Assembly: GCA_024236395.1 (NCBI GenBank)
Contig: JACKKO010000001.1
Coordinates: 620,001-684,000, forward strand
DNA length: 64,000 nt
Direction: 5' to 3'
Origin: Hyphomicrobiales bacterium
Lineage (GTDB): Bacteria > Pseudomonadota > Alphaproteobacteria > Rickettsiales > JACKKO01
The notes below the pieces were generated by a model, which had not been told where the DNA came from, did not search any database, and saw only the letters and a program-made list of their open reading frames with translations. Made by a program: the position numbers and the translations under genes. Below are positions 8,476-16,422 of the stretch, one piece after another. Within the stretch, counting starts at the first letter, position 1. The number at the start of each line of letters is the position of its first letter.

Positions 8476-10056
8476 CTAAACAGCGAAATGCAGAACCTTC
8501 ACCTGTTTGACGCTTGGGAGCTTACTGATCTTTTCGGCCAGTGCCTTATCCACATCCTGATCTACCTCCACCAGGGCGATGGCATCGGTGCGATCCTTAT
8601 TCCGCCCCAGGCTGAAGTTGGCAATGTTGATCCCGGTATCCCCCAGCAGTTTCCCCAGATTCCCAATCAGACCCGGCTTATCTTCGTTATTGATATACAG
8701 CATACGGGCACCCAGACCGGCCTCCAGCTTCACACCACCCACTTCCACGATGCGTGGTTCCTGGCCAAACAGCGTACCGGATACCATACGCTCCTGACGG
8801 TCCGTGGTGACGGTGAGGCGGATCAGGCTATGGTAATCCACGGCACGGGCATGACGCACTTCACTGATGTCAATATTGCGTTCCTTGGCGATGACCGGGG
8901 CATTGACCATATTGGCCGCATCGGTGATCGGGGTCAGTAGCCCTTTGAGGATGGCGGAGGTGACCGGACGCGTGTTCAGGCCGGTAATTGCTCCTTCAAA
9001 TTCAATCTTCACCGCGTTCAGACCGGTGGCTGCCAGCTGACCAATAAAGCTACCCAGCTGTTCACCCAGATTCAGGTAGGGGCGTAGTTTGGCGGCATCT
9101 TCTGCGGAGACGGACGGGATGTTGATCGCGTTCACCACCGTACCGTTATTCAGGAAATCCGACATTTGCTCGGCAACCTGTACGGCCACGTTCTCCTGGG
9201 CTTCCAGCGTAGACGCGCCCAGATGCGGCGTGCAGATGACGTTCTCATTGCCAAACAGGACATTCTCGTTGGCAGGCTCTTCTTCAAATACGTCCAGCGC
9301 CGCTCCGGCAATGTGCCCGGATTTAATCAGTTCATTTAATGCAGTCTCATCAATCAGACCACCACGGGCACAGTTGATAATGCGAACACCTTTCTTGGTT
9401 TTTTTCAGATTTTCCTCACCTAGTATATTACGGGTGGAGTCGGTGAGTGGGGTGTGCAGCGAAATGAAATCCGCGCGTTTTAGCAGCTCATCCAGTTCCA
9501 CTTTTTCAATGTTCAGCTCGTCGGCACGTTTTTCCGAGAGATACGGATCATAGACGATCACGCGCATTTTCAGACCGTGGGCACGGTCTGCCACGATGGA
9601 GCCAATATTCCCGCAGCCAATCAGTCCCAGCGTTTTTGAGGAGACTTCCACGCCCATGAACTTGGATTTTTCCCATTTTCCGGCATGGGTAGAGGCATTG
9701 GCCTGTGGCAACTGGCGGGCGGAGGCAAACATCAGCGCAATCGCATGTTCTGCCGTGGTAATGGAGTTCCCAAACGGGGTATTCATCACCACCACACCCT
9801 TGGCCGTAGCAGCGGGGATATCCACGTTATCCACCCCAATCCCGGCGCGACCGACCACTTTCAGGTTGGTGGCCTTTTCCAGAATTTCCTGCGTGACCTT
9901 GGTGGCAGAACGAATGGCCAGCCCGTCATATTCCCCGATGCAGGCGGCGAGCTCTTCCGGGCTCATACCGGTTTTGACATCCACTTCCAGCCCTGCTTCC
10001 TTAAAAATTTCGACCGCGCGGGGGCTTAATTTATCGGAGATAAGTACCTTTGCCAT
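8476..10056 (-). CDS. serA: D-3-phosphoglycerate dehydrogenase
   Basis: First step of serine synthesis, oxidation of 3-phosphoglycerate to 3-phosphohydroxypyruvate with NAD. 526 residues, the long type. The N-terminal substrate domain opens MAKVLISDKLSPRAVEIF. The NAD-binding fold has LGLIGCGNIGSIVADRA. The catalytic His lies in CTPHLGASTLEAQENVA. After about residue 320 comes the intervening domain, then a C-terminal ACT domain from about 450 (MLYINNEDKPGLIGNLGKLLGDTGINIANF), the usual site for serine feedback in this enzyme type. It is downstream of serC but separated from it by an unrelated four-helix-bundle gene. Confidence 0.97.
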   Translation of the reverse strand: MAKVLISDKLSPRAVEIFKEAGLEVDVKTGMSPEELAACIGEYDGLAIRSATKVTQEILEKATNLKVVGRAGIGVDNVDIPAATAKGVVVMNTPFGNSITTAEHAIALMFASARQLPQANASTHAGKWEKSKFMGVEVSSKTLGLIGCGNIGSIVADRAHGLKMRVIVYDPYLSEKRADELNIEKVELDELLKRADFISLHTPLTDSTRNILGEENLKKTKKGVRIINCARGGLIDETALNELIKSGHIAGAALDVFEEEPANENVLFGNENVICTPHLGASTLEAQENVAVQVAEQMSDFLNNGTVVNAINIPSVSAEDAAKLRPYLNLGEQLGSFIGQLAATGLNAVKIEFEGAITGLNTRPVTSAILKGLLTPITDAANMVNAPVIAKERNIDISEVRHARAVDYHSLIRLTVTTDRQERMVSGTLFGQEPRIVEVGGVKLEAGLGARMLYINNEDKPGLIGNLGKLLGDTGINIANFSLGRNKDRTDAIALVEVDQDVDKALAEKISKLPSVKQVKVLHFAV

Positions 10057-10071
10057 GTTATCCTCTTAGTG

Positions 10072-10116
10072 CGTTAATGCGTGATATCGTGAATTCGTGA
10101 AAACGTGAATTCGTCA
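10072..10116 (+). repeat. NNNCGTGA octamer array between serA and the four-helix gene
   Basis: Units at 10072 (CGTTA), 10080, 10088, 10096, 10104 (all CGTGA) and 10112 (CGTCA), exactly 8 bases apart with variable three-base spacers. The last unit overlaps the stop codon of the four-helix-bundle gene on the minus strand. It lies just upstream of the serA start, so it is probably transcribed in the serA leader. Confidence 0.75.
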
Positions 10117-10473
10117 TAATTTCTTTTTTAGTGCCTGCTGGAGGCGATACATCATTTTGCTAATGTCTTCAATCATTGAAAACGCTTTTTCCAGATATAG
10201 TTCCGCTACAAATTTCCGACGGCCTGCAATGATAAGCTGGGTTTCTACTTCTGCCAGTGATCCGCGTGCGATACCAATATACTGAATAAATTCTTTTGTG
10301 TTATTGCGCGCCGCACCTTCCGCAATGTTGGAAGCAATGGAAACGACAGCCCGCCTGAGCTGTGGAGATAAAGCATATTGCTCACTTTTAGGGAACGTAT
10401 CGGTAATCGTGTAAATCATATCACTCAAATCGATTGCTTTTTTCCAGACATCTAACTCTTTATGCGTTGCCAT
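10114..10473 (-). CDS. Four-helix-bundle protein (S23 / 23S rRNA intervening-sequence protein family)
   Basis: 119 residues, all helical, of the family that includes proteins encoded in intervening sequences of some 23S rRNA genes. Signature features are the ELDVWKKAIDLSDMIY opening, LSPQLRRAVVSIASNIAEGAAR in the middle, and EFIQYIGIARGSLAEVETQL. The biochemical role of the free-standing members is not established. Here the gene is inserted between serC and serA, and both sides carry short CGTGA octamer arrays, which suggests a late insertion as one unit. It could affect serA expression by lying in the same transcript. Confidence 0.9.
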   Translation of the reverse strand: MATHKELDVWKKAIDLSDMIYTITDTFPKSEQYALSPQLRRAVVSIASNIAEGAARNNTKEFIQYIGIARGSLAEVETQLIIAGRRKFVAELYLEKAFSMIEDISKMMYRLQQALKKKL

Positions 10474-10480
10474 TCCTGCT

Positions 10481-10509
10481 TCGCGCTTTCACGTTGTCAC
10501 GCCTTCACG
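10481..10509 (-). repeat. NNNCGTGA octamer array at the serC stop
   Basis: On the minus strand CGTGA units end at 10505, 10497 and 10489, with a CGCGA variant at 10481, again exactly 8 bases apart. The serC stop codon TGA (10499-10497) lies inside one unit, so the last codons of serC are made from the repeat. It lies just before the four-helix-bundle start. Confidence 0.7.
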
Positions 10510-11654
10510 GAAGCAAATGCCCAGTCCAGCCAGGGGAGCAGGGCTTCAATATCGGATGTTTCTACCGTGGCACCGCCCCAGATACGCAGCCCCGGCGGAG
10601 CGTCGCGGTAGGCACCCAGGTCATAGGCTACACCTTCCTTATCCAGCAGGGAAACCAGTGCCTTGGCCTTTGCCGCCTGATCCTCCGCGGAAAGTCCCTG
10701 ATACCAGTCATCCACAATTTTCAGGCAGATGGAGGTATTGGAGCGCACGGCCTTATCTTCCGCCAGAAACGCGGCCCAGGGTGATTTTTCCACCCAGGCT
10801 TCGATGGCAGCCAGATTGGCCTCCGAACGTTGTTTCAGCCCGTTCAACCCACCGACGGATTCCGCCCAGCGCAATCCGTCCAGCGCATCTTCCACGCACA
10901 GCATGGAGGGCGTGTTGATGGTTTCCCCGACAAAAATCCCGTCAATCAGTTTGCCGCCTTTGGTCATACGGAAAATCTTCGGCATTGGCCATGGCGGGCT
11001 GTAACGCTCCAGCCGTTCGACGGCGCGCGGGCTTAAAACCAGCATGCCGTGCGCGGCTTCTCCACCCATGACTTTCTGCCAGGAATAGGTGACTGCATCC
11101 AGCTTGTTCCACGGCAGATCCATGGCGAAGACAGCGCTGGTGGCATCGCACAGCGTAAGCCCCAGACGGTTCTCCTTGATCCAGTCCCCGTTGGGTACTT
11201 TGGCACCGGAGGTGGTGCCGTTCCAGGTGAAGACCACGTCGCGGTCGGTATCCACCTCGGCCATATTCGGGATCGTGCCATATTCGGCTTTGAACACCCG
11301 GACATCCTTCAGTTTCAGTTGCTTTTCAATATCCGAGACCCAGCCCTGACCAAAGCTTTCCCAGGCCAGCGCATCCACCCCGCGTTCGCCCAGCAGGCTC
11401 CACATGGCCATTTCAAATGCCCCGGTATCGGAGGCGGGGACAATCCCGATATGGTAATCTGCGGGGATACCCAGCACGGCGCGCGTCCGGTCGATTACTT
11501 CTTTCAGCGCGGCTTTTCCCGGCTTGGAACGGTGAGAACGCCCAACCAGCGCCTTGCTGAGGCTTTCCGGTGTCCAGCCCGGGCGCTTGGCGCAGGGGCC
11601 GGAAGAAAAGTTCGGGTTCTGTGGCTTTGCCGTGGGTTGCGTGGCTGGTTGCAT
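10497..11654 (-). CDS. serC: Phosphoserine aminotransferase
   Basis: PLP enzyme that converts 3-phosphohydroxypyruvate to phosphoserine with glutamate. 385 residues. NFSSGPCAKRPGW and LVGRSHRSKPGKAALKEVI at the N-terminus mark the alphaproteobacterial/archaeal-type SerC branch. The PLP lysine is in VTYSWQKVMGGEAAHGM. Further motifs are VFTWNGTTSGAKVPNG and LCDATSAVFAMDLPW. It is the first gene of a serC, four-helix, serA series on the minus strand. The last codons (SVKA, stop) coincide with CGTGA octamers. Confidence 0.95.
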   Translation of the reverse strand: MQPATQPTAKPQNPNFSSGPCAKRPGWTPESLSKALVGRSHRSKPGKAALKEVIDRTRAVLGIPADYHIGIVPASDTGAFEMAMWSLLGERGVDALAWESFGQGWVSDIEKQLKLKDVRVFKAEYGTIPNMAEVDTDRDVVFTWNGTTSGAKVPNGDWIKENRLGLTLCDATSAVFAMDLPWNKLDAVTYSWQKVMGGEAAHGMLVLSPRAVERLERYSPPWPMPKIFRMTKGGKLIDGIFVGETINTPSMLCVEDALDGLRWAESVGGLNGLKQRSEANLAAIEAWVEKSPWAAFLAEDKAVRSNTSICLKIVDDWYQGLSAEDQAAKAKALVSLLDKEGVAYDLGAYRDAPPGLRIWGGATVETSDIEALLPWLDWAFASVKA

Positions 11655-11727
11655 GGTTCGTCCTCGTCTGCGGTCTGAAAATGTGCGCGGATACTAGGCA
11701 GCACGGGGGTGTAAGTCAAGCGTGATC

Positions 11728-12498
11728 CTAGGGTTGCGCTGGAGCCGGGCGGGTGAGGTCGGTGGCGGGGGTGCCGTCTTCACACACACAGGTGCGGAAA
11801 TTGGTGCCGCTGCAATAGCGTGCGCCGCCGGGGCACATCAGCAGCTTGGTGGGGTTGCCGCCGGGGCTGCGACTGCGATAGGCCCGGCTTTCACGCGGGT
11901 CAAACAGGCGGAACGCCTCGTTACGGATGACGGCATGCTCCATTTCCTCCTGCGGTGAGAGTTTGGGGCCACTTTCCAGATACGTGTATTTCAGCGGGCC
12001 GAGGCAACGGTCATACACGCAGTGCCAGTAGCCATAGAGCAGGTCGGTGCAGACGGTTTCGGCATCCGGGCAGCCATCCAGTCCTTTGCAGACCTCGCGT
12101 ACACAGTCGCTGTATTTATACATGGGGTTCAGGCAGGCTTTATGGCCGGATTCACAATTAGGCACGGCGGTTTCGGCGTCGGCGGCCAGGCATTCTGTTT
12201 TCATGCATGCCCAGTATTCGTCCTGCTGGTGCATCAGCCGCTCGCATTTATAGAGGCCTTTGTTACAGGTTGCGATGGGTTCCTGCTCGGTTTTGCCCGC
12301 TTGGCCGGCAGGGTGTAACGGGTCGGGGGGCTGAATGGCAGGCTTGTCCTCACAGACGGTAATCATGCAGTGCAGGTAAGGCGATCCCTTGCCGGCATAG
12401 GGCTTGCATCGGGTAACGCCTTCCTCGCACACGCCGGCGGCCTGTGCCCCAGTGCTCAGGGTGATACATAGAATAGAGAAAATGAAAAGCCAGCGCAT
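11728..12498 (-). CDS. Secreted protein with four CX6C-X9/12-CX4C repeats
   Basis: 256 residues with a clear signal peptide (hydrophobic residues 4-16, AQA cleavage site near 20). The mature part has four evenly built cysteine modules: Cys24/31/44/49, 78/85/98/103, 115/122/132/137 and 143/150/160/165. The first two follow CX6CX12CX4C and the last two CX6CX9CX4C, each with Tyr or Trp just before the third Cys. A further Cys cluster lies near the C-terminus (CPGGARYCSG, CVCEDG). The spacing suggests a disulfide-bonded repeat fold in the periplasm or outside the cell. I do not recognise the family. Neighbours are serC on one side and a hydrolase on the other, both unrelated in role. Confidence 0.75.
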   Translation of the reverse strand: MRWLFIFSILCITLSTGAQAAGVCEEGVTRCKPYAGKGSPYLHCMITVCEDKPAIQPPDPLHPAGQAGKTEQEPIATCNKGLYKCERLMHQQDEYWACMKTECLAADAETAVPNCESGHKACLNPMYKYSDCVREVCKGLDGCPDAETVCTDLLYGYWHCVYDRCLGPLKYTYLESGPKLSPQEEMEHAVIRNEAFRLFDPRESRAYRSRSPGGNPTKLLMCPGGARYCSGTNFRTCVCEDGTPATDLTRPAPAQP

Positions 12499-12528
12499 AA
12501 TATCAGTATAGCACAGCTTGTCCCCGGA

Positions 12529-13308
12529 TTATACCTCCGCCAGCAGGGCGAGTAATTCACGCTCCAGCAGGGCGAGGCTCTCCGGGGTGGACATGCGGTG
12601 ATCTCCGGTTTTTTGTAATGTCACTGTAACGCGGGTACTTTCCAGTTGCCCGGCCAGCCGGGTGGAAATGTGCCAGGGAACATCCGTATCCTGCATGCCG
12701 TGCAGCAGGCGTACCGGGCAGGTGAGTGGGATGGGCCTATCCAGCAGCAGATGCTTCCGGCCATCTTCGATGAGTGTGCGGGTGATGGGGAAATCCATCG
12801 CATCGGGATCGTGACAGTTTTCCTGCGGCAGGACATAATAACCGTCCTGCAGAATAGTCTGGCGCTGGGTTTCGGTGAGCTGATCCCAGATCAGATGTTC
12901 GGTAAAATCCGGGGCGGATGCAATGCCCAGTAAGCCGCAGATACGCTCCCGGCGTGCCCGTGCCGTCAGCAGCATGATCCAGCCTCCCATGCTGGAACCC
13001 ACCAGTATCTGCGGTCCTTCCGTGATCTGATCCAGCACGCTCAGTACATCCTTGGCCCAGCGGCCGATACTGCCTTCTTCAAACTTCCCACCGGACTGGC
13101 CATGCCCGGTATAATCCATGCGGAGATACGGCACGTTCCATTCCCGGCAGCGGGCTTCTAGGAAGGTGGCTTTGCTGCCCTGCATATCGGAAAGATAGCC
13201 GCCCAGAAACATGACACCGGGTTTTTCTTTGGCGGCGGGAGCAAACCTGTGATAGGCAATATGGGTGCCGTCAGGCAAAGGAAGAATGGTTGGGGCGTTT
13301 GCGTTCAT
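12529..13308 (-). CDS. Alpha/beta hydrolase
   Basis: 259 residues, serine hydrolase fold. GVMFLGGYLSDMQGSKATFLEA is the oxyanion/lid region. YLRMDYTGHGQSGG is the usual strand-turn before the nucleophile. ILVGSSMGGWIMLLTARA carries the nucleophile in GSSMGG. LLHGMQDTDVPW has the acidic residue and KTGDHRMSTPE the catalytic His. This resembles the ABHD10/BPHL-like thioesterase-type hydrolases common in alphaproteobacteria; the substrate is not evident. The start at 13308 is only 3 bases from the divergent glycosyltransferase start, so promoters must lie within the two genes. Confidence 0.88.
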   Translation of the reverse strand: MNANAPTILPLPDGTHIAYHRFAPAAKEKPGVMFLGGYLSDMQGSKATFLEARCREWNVPYLRMDYTGHGQSGGKFEEGSIGRWAKDVLSVLDQITEGPQILVGSSMGGWIMLLTARARRERICGLLGIASAPDFTEHLIWDQLTETQRQTILQDGYYVLPQENCHDPDAMDFPITRTLIEDGRKHLLLDRPIPLTCPVRLLHGMQDTDVPWHISTRLAGQLESTRVTVTLQKTGDHRMSTPESLALLERELLALLAEV

Positions 13309-13311
13309 CAC

Positions 13312-14457
13312 ATGCATACTAAGAAACAACTGGTGTTACTGCAAGTGTTGCCGCGTCTGGATTCCGGTGGGGTGGAACGCGGGACGCTGGAAGTGGCGAA
13401 GGCCGCGGTAGAGGAAGGGTTTACCTCGCTGGTAGCATCCAGCGGTGGGGCAATGGTCACACAGCTGGAAGCCGAAGGAAGCCGGCATATCACCCTGCCG
13501 CTCAAGGGCCGTAACCCTTTGACGATTTTCCGCAATGCTTCCCGTCTGACGGAAGTCATTCGCCGTGAAGGGGTGGATATTGTGCATGCCCGTTCCCGCG
13601 CACCGGGCTGGAGCGCCCTGATGGCGGCGCGCTGTGCCGGGGTGCCTTTCCTCACGACATTTCATGGCTACTATTCGCTGCGCTACCGCTACGGGCCGAA
13701 ATACTGGTATAATAGTGTGATGGTACGTGGTGAACGGGTGATTGCGATCTCTGAATTTATCGCGGCGCATCTGAAGGAAGCGTATCATGTGCCGGAGGAG
13801 CGGATTCGTCTTATTCCGCGTGGCGCAGATACTGTGCTGTTTAATCCGGAACGGGTGCGTGAGGCTGAGATGGTGGCGCTGCGTCAACAATGGGGGCTGG
13901 CAGAACCGTGGCCGGTAATTTTTGTGCCGGGCCGGATTGTCCGGCGCAAGGGGCAGGCATTGGTGCTGGAGGCGCTGAAGCATATGGCAGACCAGGACTG
14001 GCACTGCGTGATGGCCGGAAATGCCAAGGGGCATGAGGCCTATGCCGCGGAGTTATTGCAAAAAGCAGAGTCTTACGGGCTGAAAGACCGGGTGCGGATC
14101 GTGCCGCCCTGCAGCGCTATGTCGGCAGCTTATGCGCTGGCGGCGGTGACGATCAATGCGTCCACATTGCCGGAAGCCTTCGGGCGTATCCCGGTGGAGG
14201 CGCAGGCGATGGGGTGCCCCGTGGTGGCGACCGCGCTGGGCGGGGCGCTGGAAACCGTACAGGATGGTAAAACCGGCTGGCTGGTGGATGCCAAACGACC
14301 GGAAGCCATGGCGGAAGCTCTCAAAACGGCGCTGACAATGGATGCATCTGCCCGGGCGGCGATGGCACATGCAGCGCGTACCCATGTGGAAAAGTATTTC
14401 TCCATGCATCAGATGTGCGGTAAAACATTAGAGTTATACTATGAACTTCTGGCATAA
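13312..14457 (+). CDS. GT4-family glycosyltransferase
   Basis: 381 residues, GT-B fold. The N-terminal LQVLPRLDSGGVERGTLEVA is the typical acceptor-side opening of family 4. IVHARSRAPGWSALMAARCAG and FLTTFHGYYS follow. VIAISEFIAAHL and the PRGADTVLFNPERV linker lead into the nucleotide-sugar domain VIFVPGRIVRRKGQALVLEAL. The EX7E-type donor region is LPEAFGRIPVEAQAMGCPVVAT. It is probably involved in lipopolysaccharide core or surface polysaccharide, given the overlapping GT9 gene downstream. The stop overlaps that gene by 17 bases. Confidence 0.92.
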   Translation: MHTKKQLVLLQVLPRLDSGGVERGTLEVAKAAVEEGFTSLVASSGGAMVTQLEAEGSRHITLPLKGRNPLTIFRNASRLTEVIRREGVDIVHARSRAPGWSALMAARCAGVPFLTTFHGYYSLRYRYGPKYWYNSVMVRGERVIAISEFIAAHLKEAYHVPEERIRLIPRGADTVLFNPERVREAEMVALRQQWGLAEPWPVIFVPGRIVRRKGQALVLEALKHMADQDWHCVMAGNAKGHEAYAAELLQKAESYGLKDRVRIVPPCSAMSAAYALAAVTINASTLPEAFGRIPVEAQAMGCPVVATALGGALETVQDGKTGWLVDAKRPEAMAEALKTALTMDASARAAMAHAARTHVEKYFSMHQMCGKTLELYYELLA

Positions 14458-15478
14458 ATTCAAACAGGCCGTTGACCGGTTTTTTCATTATGTACCGCAC
14501 CCGGTGGGGATTTCCATTCGCAAAGTGCTGGTGATTAAGCATGGCGCGCTGGGGGATTTTATCCTGGCGACAGGGCCAATGCGCGCCATCCGCGAGCATC
14601 ATAAAGATGCGCATATTACCCTACTAACAACACCGCCTTATAAGACATTAGGCGAAGCCACCGGCTGGTTTGATGATGTGTGGGTAGATACACGGCCATC
14701 CTTCTGGAAAATTAGGGAAAATTTCAGAACCATCCATCGTATCCGGGATGCGCAGTTTGACCGGGTGTATGATCTGCAGACCTCCAGCCGGAGTAACTTT
14801 TATTTCCGGGCACTGGGGCGGAAGAAGCCGCAATGGAACGGGATTATCGAATGGTGCTCGCACCCGCATCTGAACCCGGAGCGAAAGCATATGCATACGA
14901 TAGAACGGCAGGCGGAGCAGCTCAGTATCGCGGGGATTGAAACCGTGCCGCGTCCGAATGTGGGCTTCCTGAAAGCAGATATTTCCCGGTTTAACCTGCC
15001 GGAGCGTTATGCGCTGGTGGTGGCGGGTGGTTCCAAGCATCGTCCGGAAAAGCGCTGGAGTATGGACGGCTTCCAGAAACTGGGGAACTGGCTGCTGGAA
15101 AAGGAGATTACGCCTGTTTTCCTTGGCACCAAGGCAGAGAAATGGCATGTGCATGATATTGTGGGGAAGGTCAAGGGAGCGATCAATCTGACAGACGGTA
15201 CCAGCTTTGCTGAAATCGCGGAGCTGGCGCGCCATGCGCAGTTAGCAGTGGGCAACGATACCGGGCCGATGCATCTAATCGCGGCAGCAAAATGCCCGTC
15301 CTTCGTGCTGTTTTCTGAGGCCTCCAAGCCAGAGCTATGCGCGCCCTGGGGGAAACACGTCACCTCCATTCAGGAGCCTGACCTTAGCAAACTGGATGTG
15401 ATGGATGTCCGCGACGTGATTGAAGACACGCTTGACCTTGACAAGCCAGCAAATCAGAAAACCACCAATTTAAAGTAG
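14441..15478 (+). CDS. GT9-family (heptosyltransferase-like) glycosyltransferase
   Basis: 345 residues. VLVIKHGALGDFILATGPMRAIREHH is the N-terminal signature of ADP-heptose:LPS heptosyltransferase-like proteins, and AVGNDTGPMHLIAAAKCPSFVLFSEA is the donor-binding motif of family 9. It acts at the cytoplasmic side of the inner membrane in LPS core assembly in known members; the exact sugar cannot be told here. It overlaps the upstream GT4 gene by 17 bases, so the pair form an operon. Its last nine bases overlap the convergent orphan at 15470-16216. Confidence 0.92.
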   Translation: MNFWHKFKQAVDRFFHYVPHPVGISIRKVLVIKHGALGDFILATGPMRAIREHHKDAHITLLTTPPYKTLGEATGWFDDVWVDTRPSFWKIRENFRTIHRIRDAQFDRVYDLQTSSRSNFYFRALGRKKPQWNGIIEWCSHPHLNPERKHMHTIERQAEQLSIAGIETVPRPNVGFLKADISRFNLPERYALVVAGGSKHRPEKRWSMDGFQKLGNWLLEKEITPVFLGTKAEKWHVHDIVGKVKGAINLTDGTSFAEIAELARHAQLAVGNDTGPMHLIAAAKCPSFVLFSEASKPELCAPWGKHVTSIQEPDLSKLDVMDVRDVIEDTLDLDKPANQKTTNLK

Positions 15479-16216
15479 TTCGATTTTATCGCTTTTCAGA
15501 TGAGTCTCAACGTTATTTGAGGCTGGTTTTGGTAATAGACCCAACTCCTCACTACCCATTGGAACGAGCTCTATGCCGGACGTTGGTATCTCCCCAAGTG
15601 GAACAGCTTCCCAGCCAGGATTCTGCTTTCTCAGCATATCCACCACGTCTTTCCAATTGTGTTTTTTCTCAAGCTCAACAAAATCCGGTTCAGCAAGCTG
15701 TTGCTCTCTAATACGTTCCCGTAATTCTCCCAGTGTGTATTCTTTGTTGCCGCTTTGTATAGTAATGTAATCATCATCGGGTGCAATGATGATTTTACGC
15801 CCTGTTCCTTTAACAGTCAGCTCAATTTGTCCCCATTCCAGATCTGTGTTGATTTCTGGGTCGAATTCGACGTCATCCCCTTTAACCATTCGCATACGCA
15901 TTTCATACATGTCAAGACCATCAATAATAACTGTTGCTCCTTTAAATTTTGAGAATTCATCCCTGGCCGAAAGGCCATCAACATAATCGATTTCTCCCAT
16001 TCTGGAGGGATTATTTGGATTTTCTCGAAGATCAACAATTTCGGTGTTAACAATGTGGTCATTTACTCCGGGTGTCTGGATGACATGATCTTTCTCTGTA
16101 CCGTCTTTTGCGCCGCCATCGTATTTATGTGGGTGGGGTTGTGTAACACCATTTGAAAGTTTCTCGTCGTTATAACTTTCGACAAAATTACCAGAGCCAT
16201 TTTTAACCTGAACCAT
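15470..16216 (-). CDS. Acidic protein of unknown function
   Basis: 248 residues, soluble, no signal peptide, rich in Asp, Glu, Asn and Gly. The middle segment (GATVIIDGLDMYEMRMRMVKGDDVEFDP, then WGQIELTVKGTGRKIIIAPDDDYITIQSG) looks beta-rich. The C-terminal part has a helical ELRERIREQQLAEPDFVELEKKHNWKDVVDMLRKQNPGW stretch. I do not recognise it. It is more A+T-rich than the glycosyltransferases beside it and is convergent with them, its 3' end overlapping theirs by nine bases. A 16-bp-stem hairpin lies upstream of its start. Confidence 0.6.
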   Translation of the reverse strand: MVQVKNGSGNFVESYNDEKLSNGVTQPHPHKYDGGAKDGTEKDHVIQTPGVNDHIVNTEIVDLRENPNNPSRMGEIDYVDGLSARDEFSKFKGATVIIDGLDMYEMRMRMVKGDDVEFDPEINTDLEWGQIELTVKGTGRKIIIAPDDDYITIQSGNKEYTLGELRERIREQQLAEPDFVELEKKHNWKDVVDMLRKQNPGWEAVPLGEIPTSGIELVPMGSEELGLLPKPASNNVETHLKSDKIELL

Positions 16217-16267
16217 CGATTTATCCTTTAAATATAAATATAATTACTGGGCTTATACTACAGCTTA

Positions 16268-16304
16268 ACAACATATCCTTAACAAATGGTTAAGGGTATG
16301 TTGT
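16268..16304. promoter_or_regulatory. Strong inverted repeat upstream of thrS
   Basis: A 16-base arm (16268-16283, ACAACATATCCTTAAC) is complementary, with one G-T wobble, to GTTAAGGGTATGTTGT (16289-16304) around a five-base loop. It lies about 120 bases upstream of the thrS start and about 50 bases upstream of the divergent orphan. There is no clear T-tract on either side. Candidates are an operator, a leader structure controlling thrS, or a mobile repeat; I cannot decide between them. Apart from this the 206-base intergenic region shows nothing else definite. Confidence 0.5.
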
Positions 16305-16422
16305 ATTTTAGGTATAAGATTTGAAAACGTTATTCTGAAGTGAAATTGATCTTAATTATTGTATTATTTAGTAATTAGGATAAAAACGAGTCTCTGTTTT
16401 TTTAAAGAGATGAGAGTTCGTT

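Noticed and set aside
10072..10509. Octamer arrays as CRISPR
   Set aside because: Units are only 8 bases with 3-base variable parts, no spacers and no cas genes.
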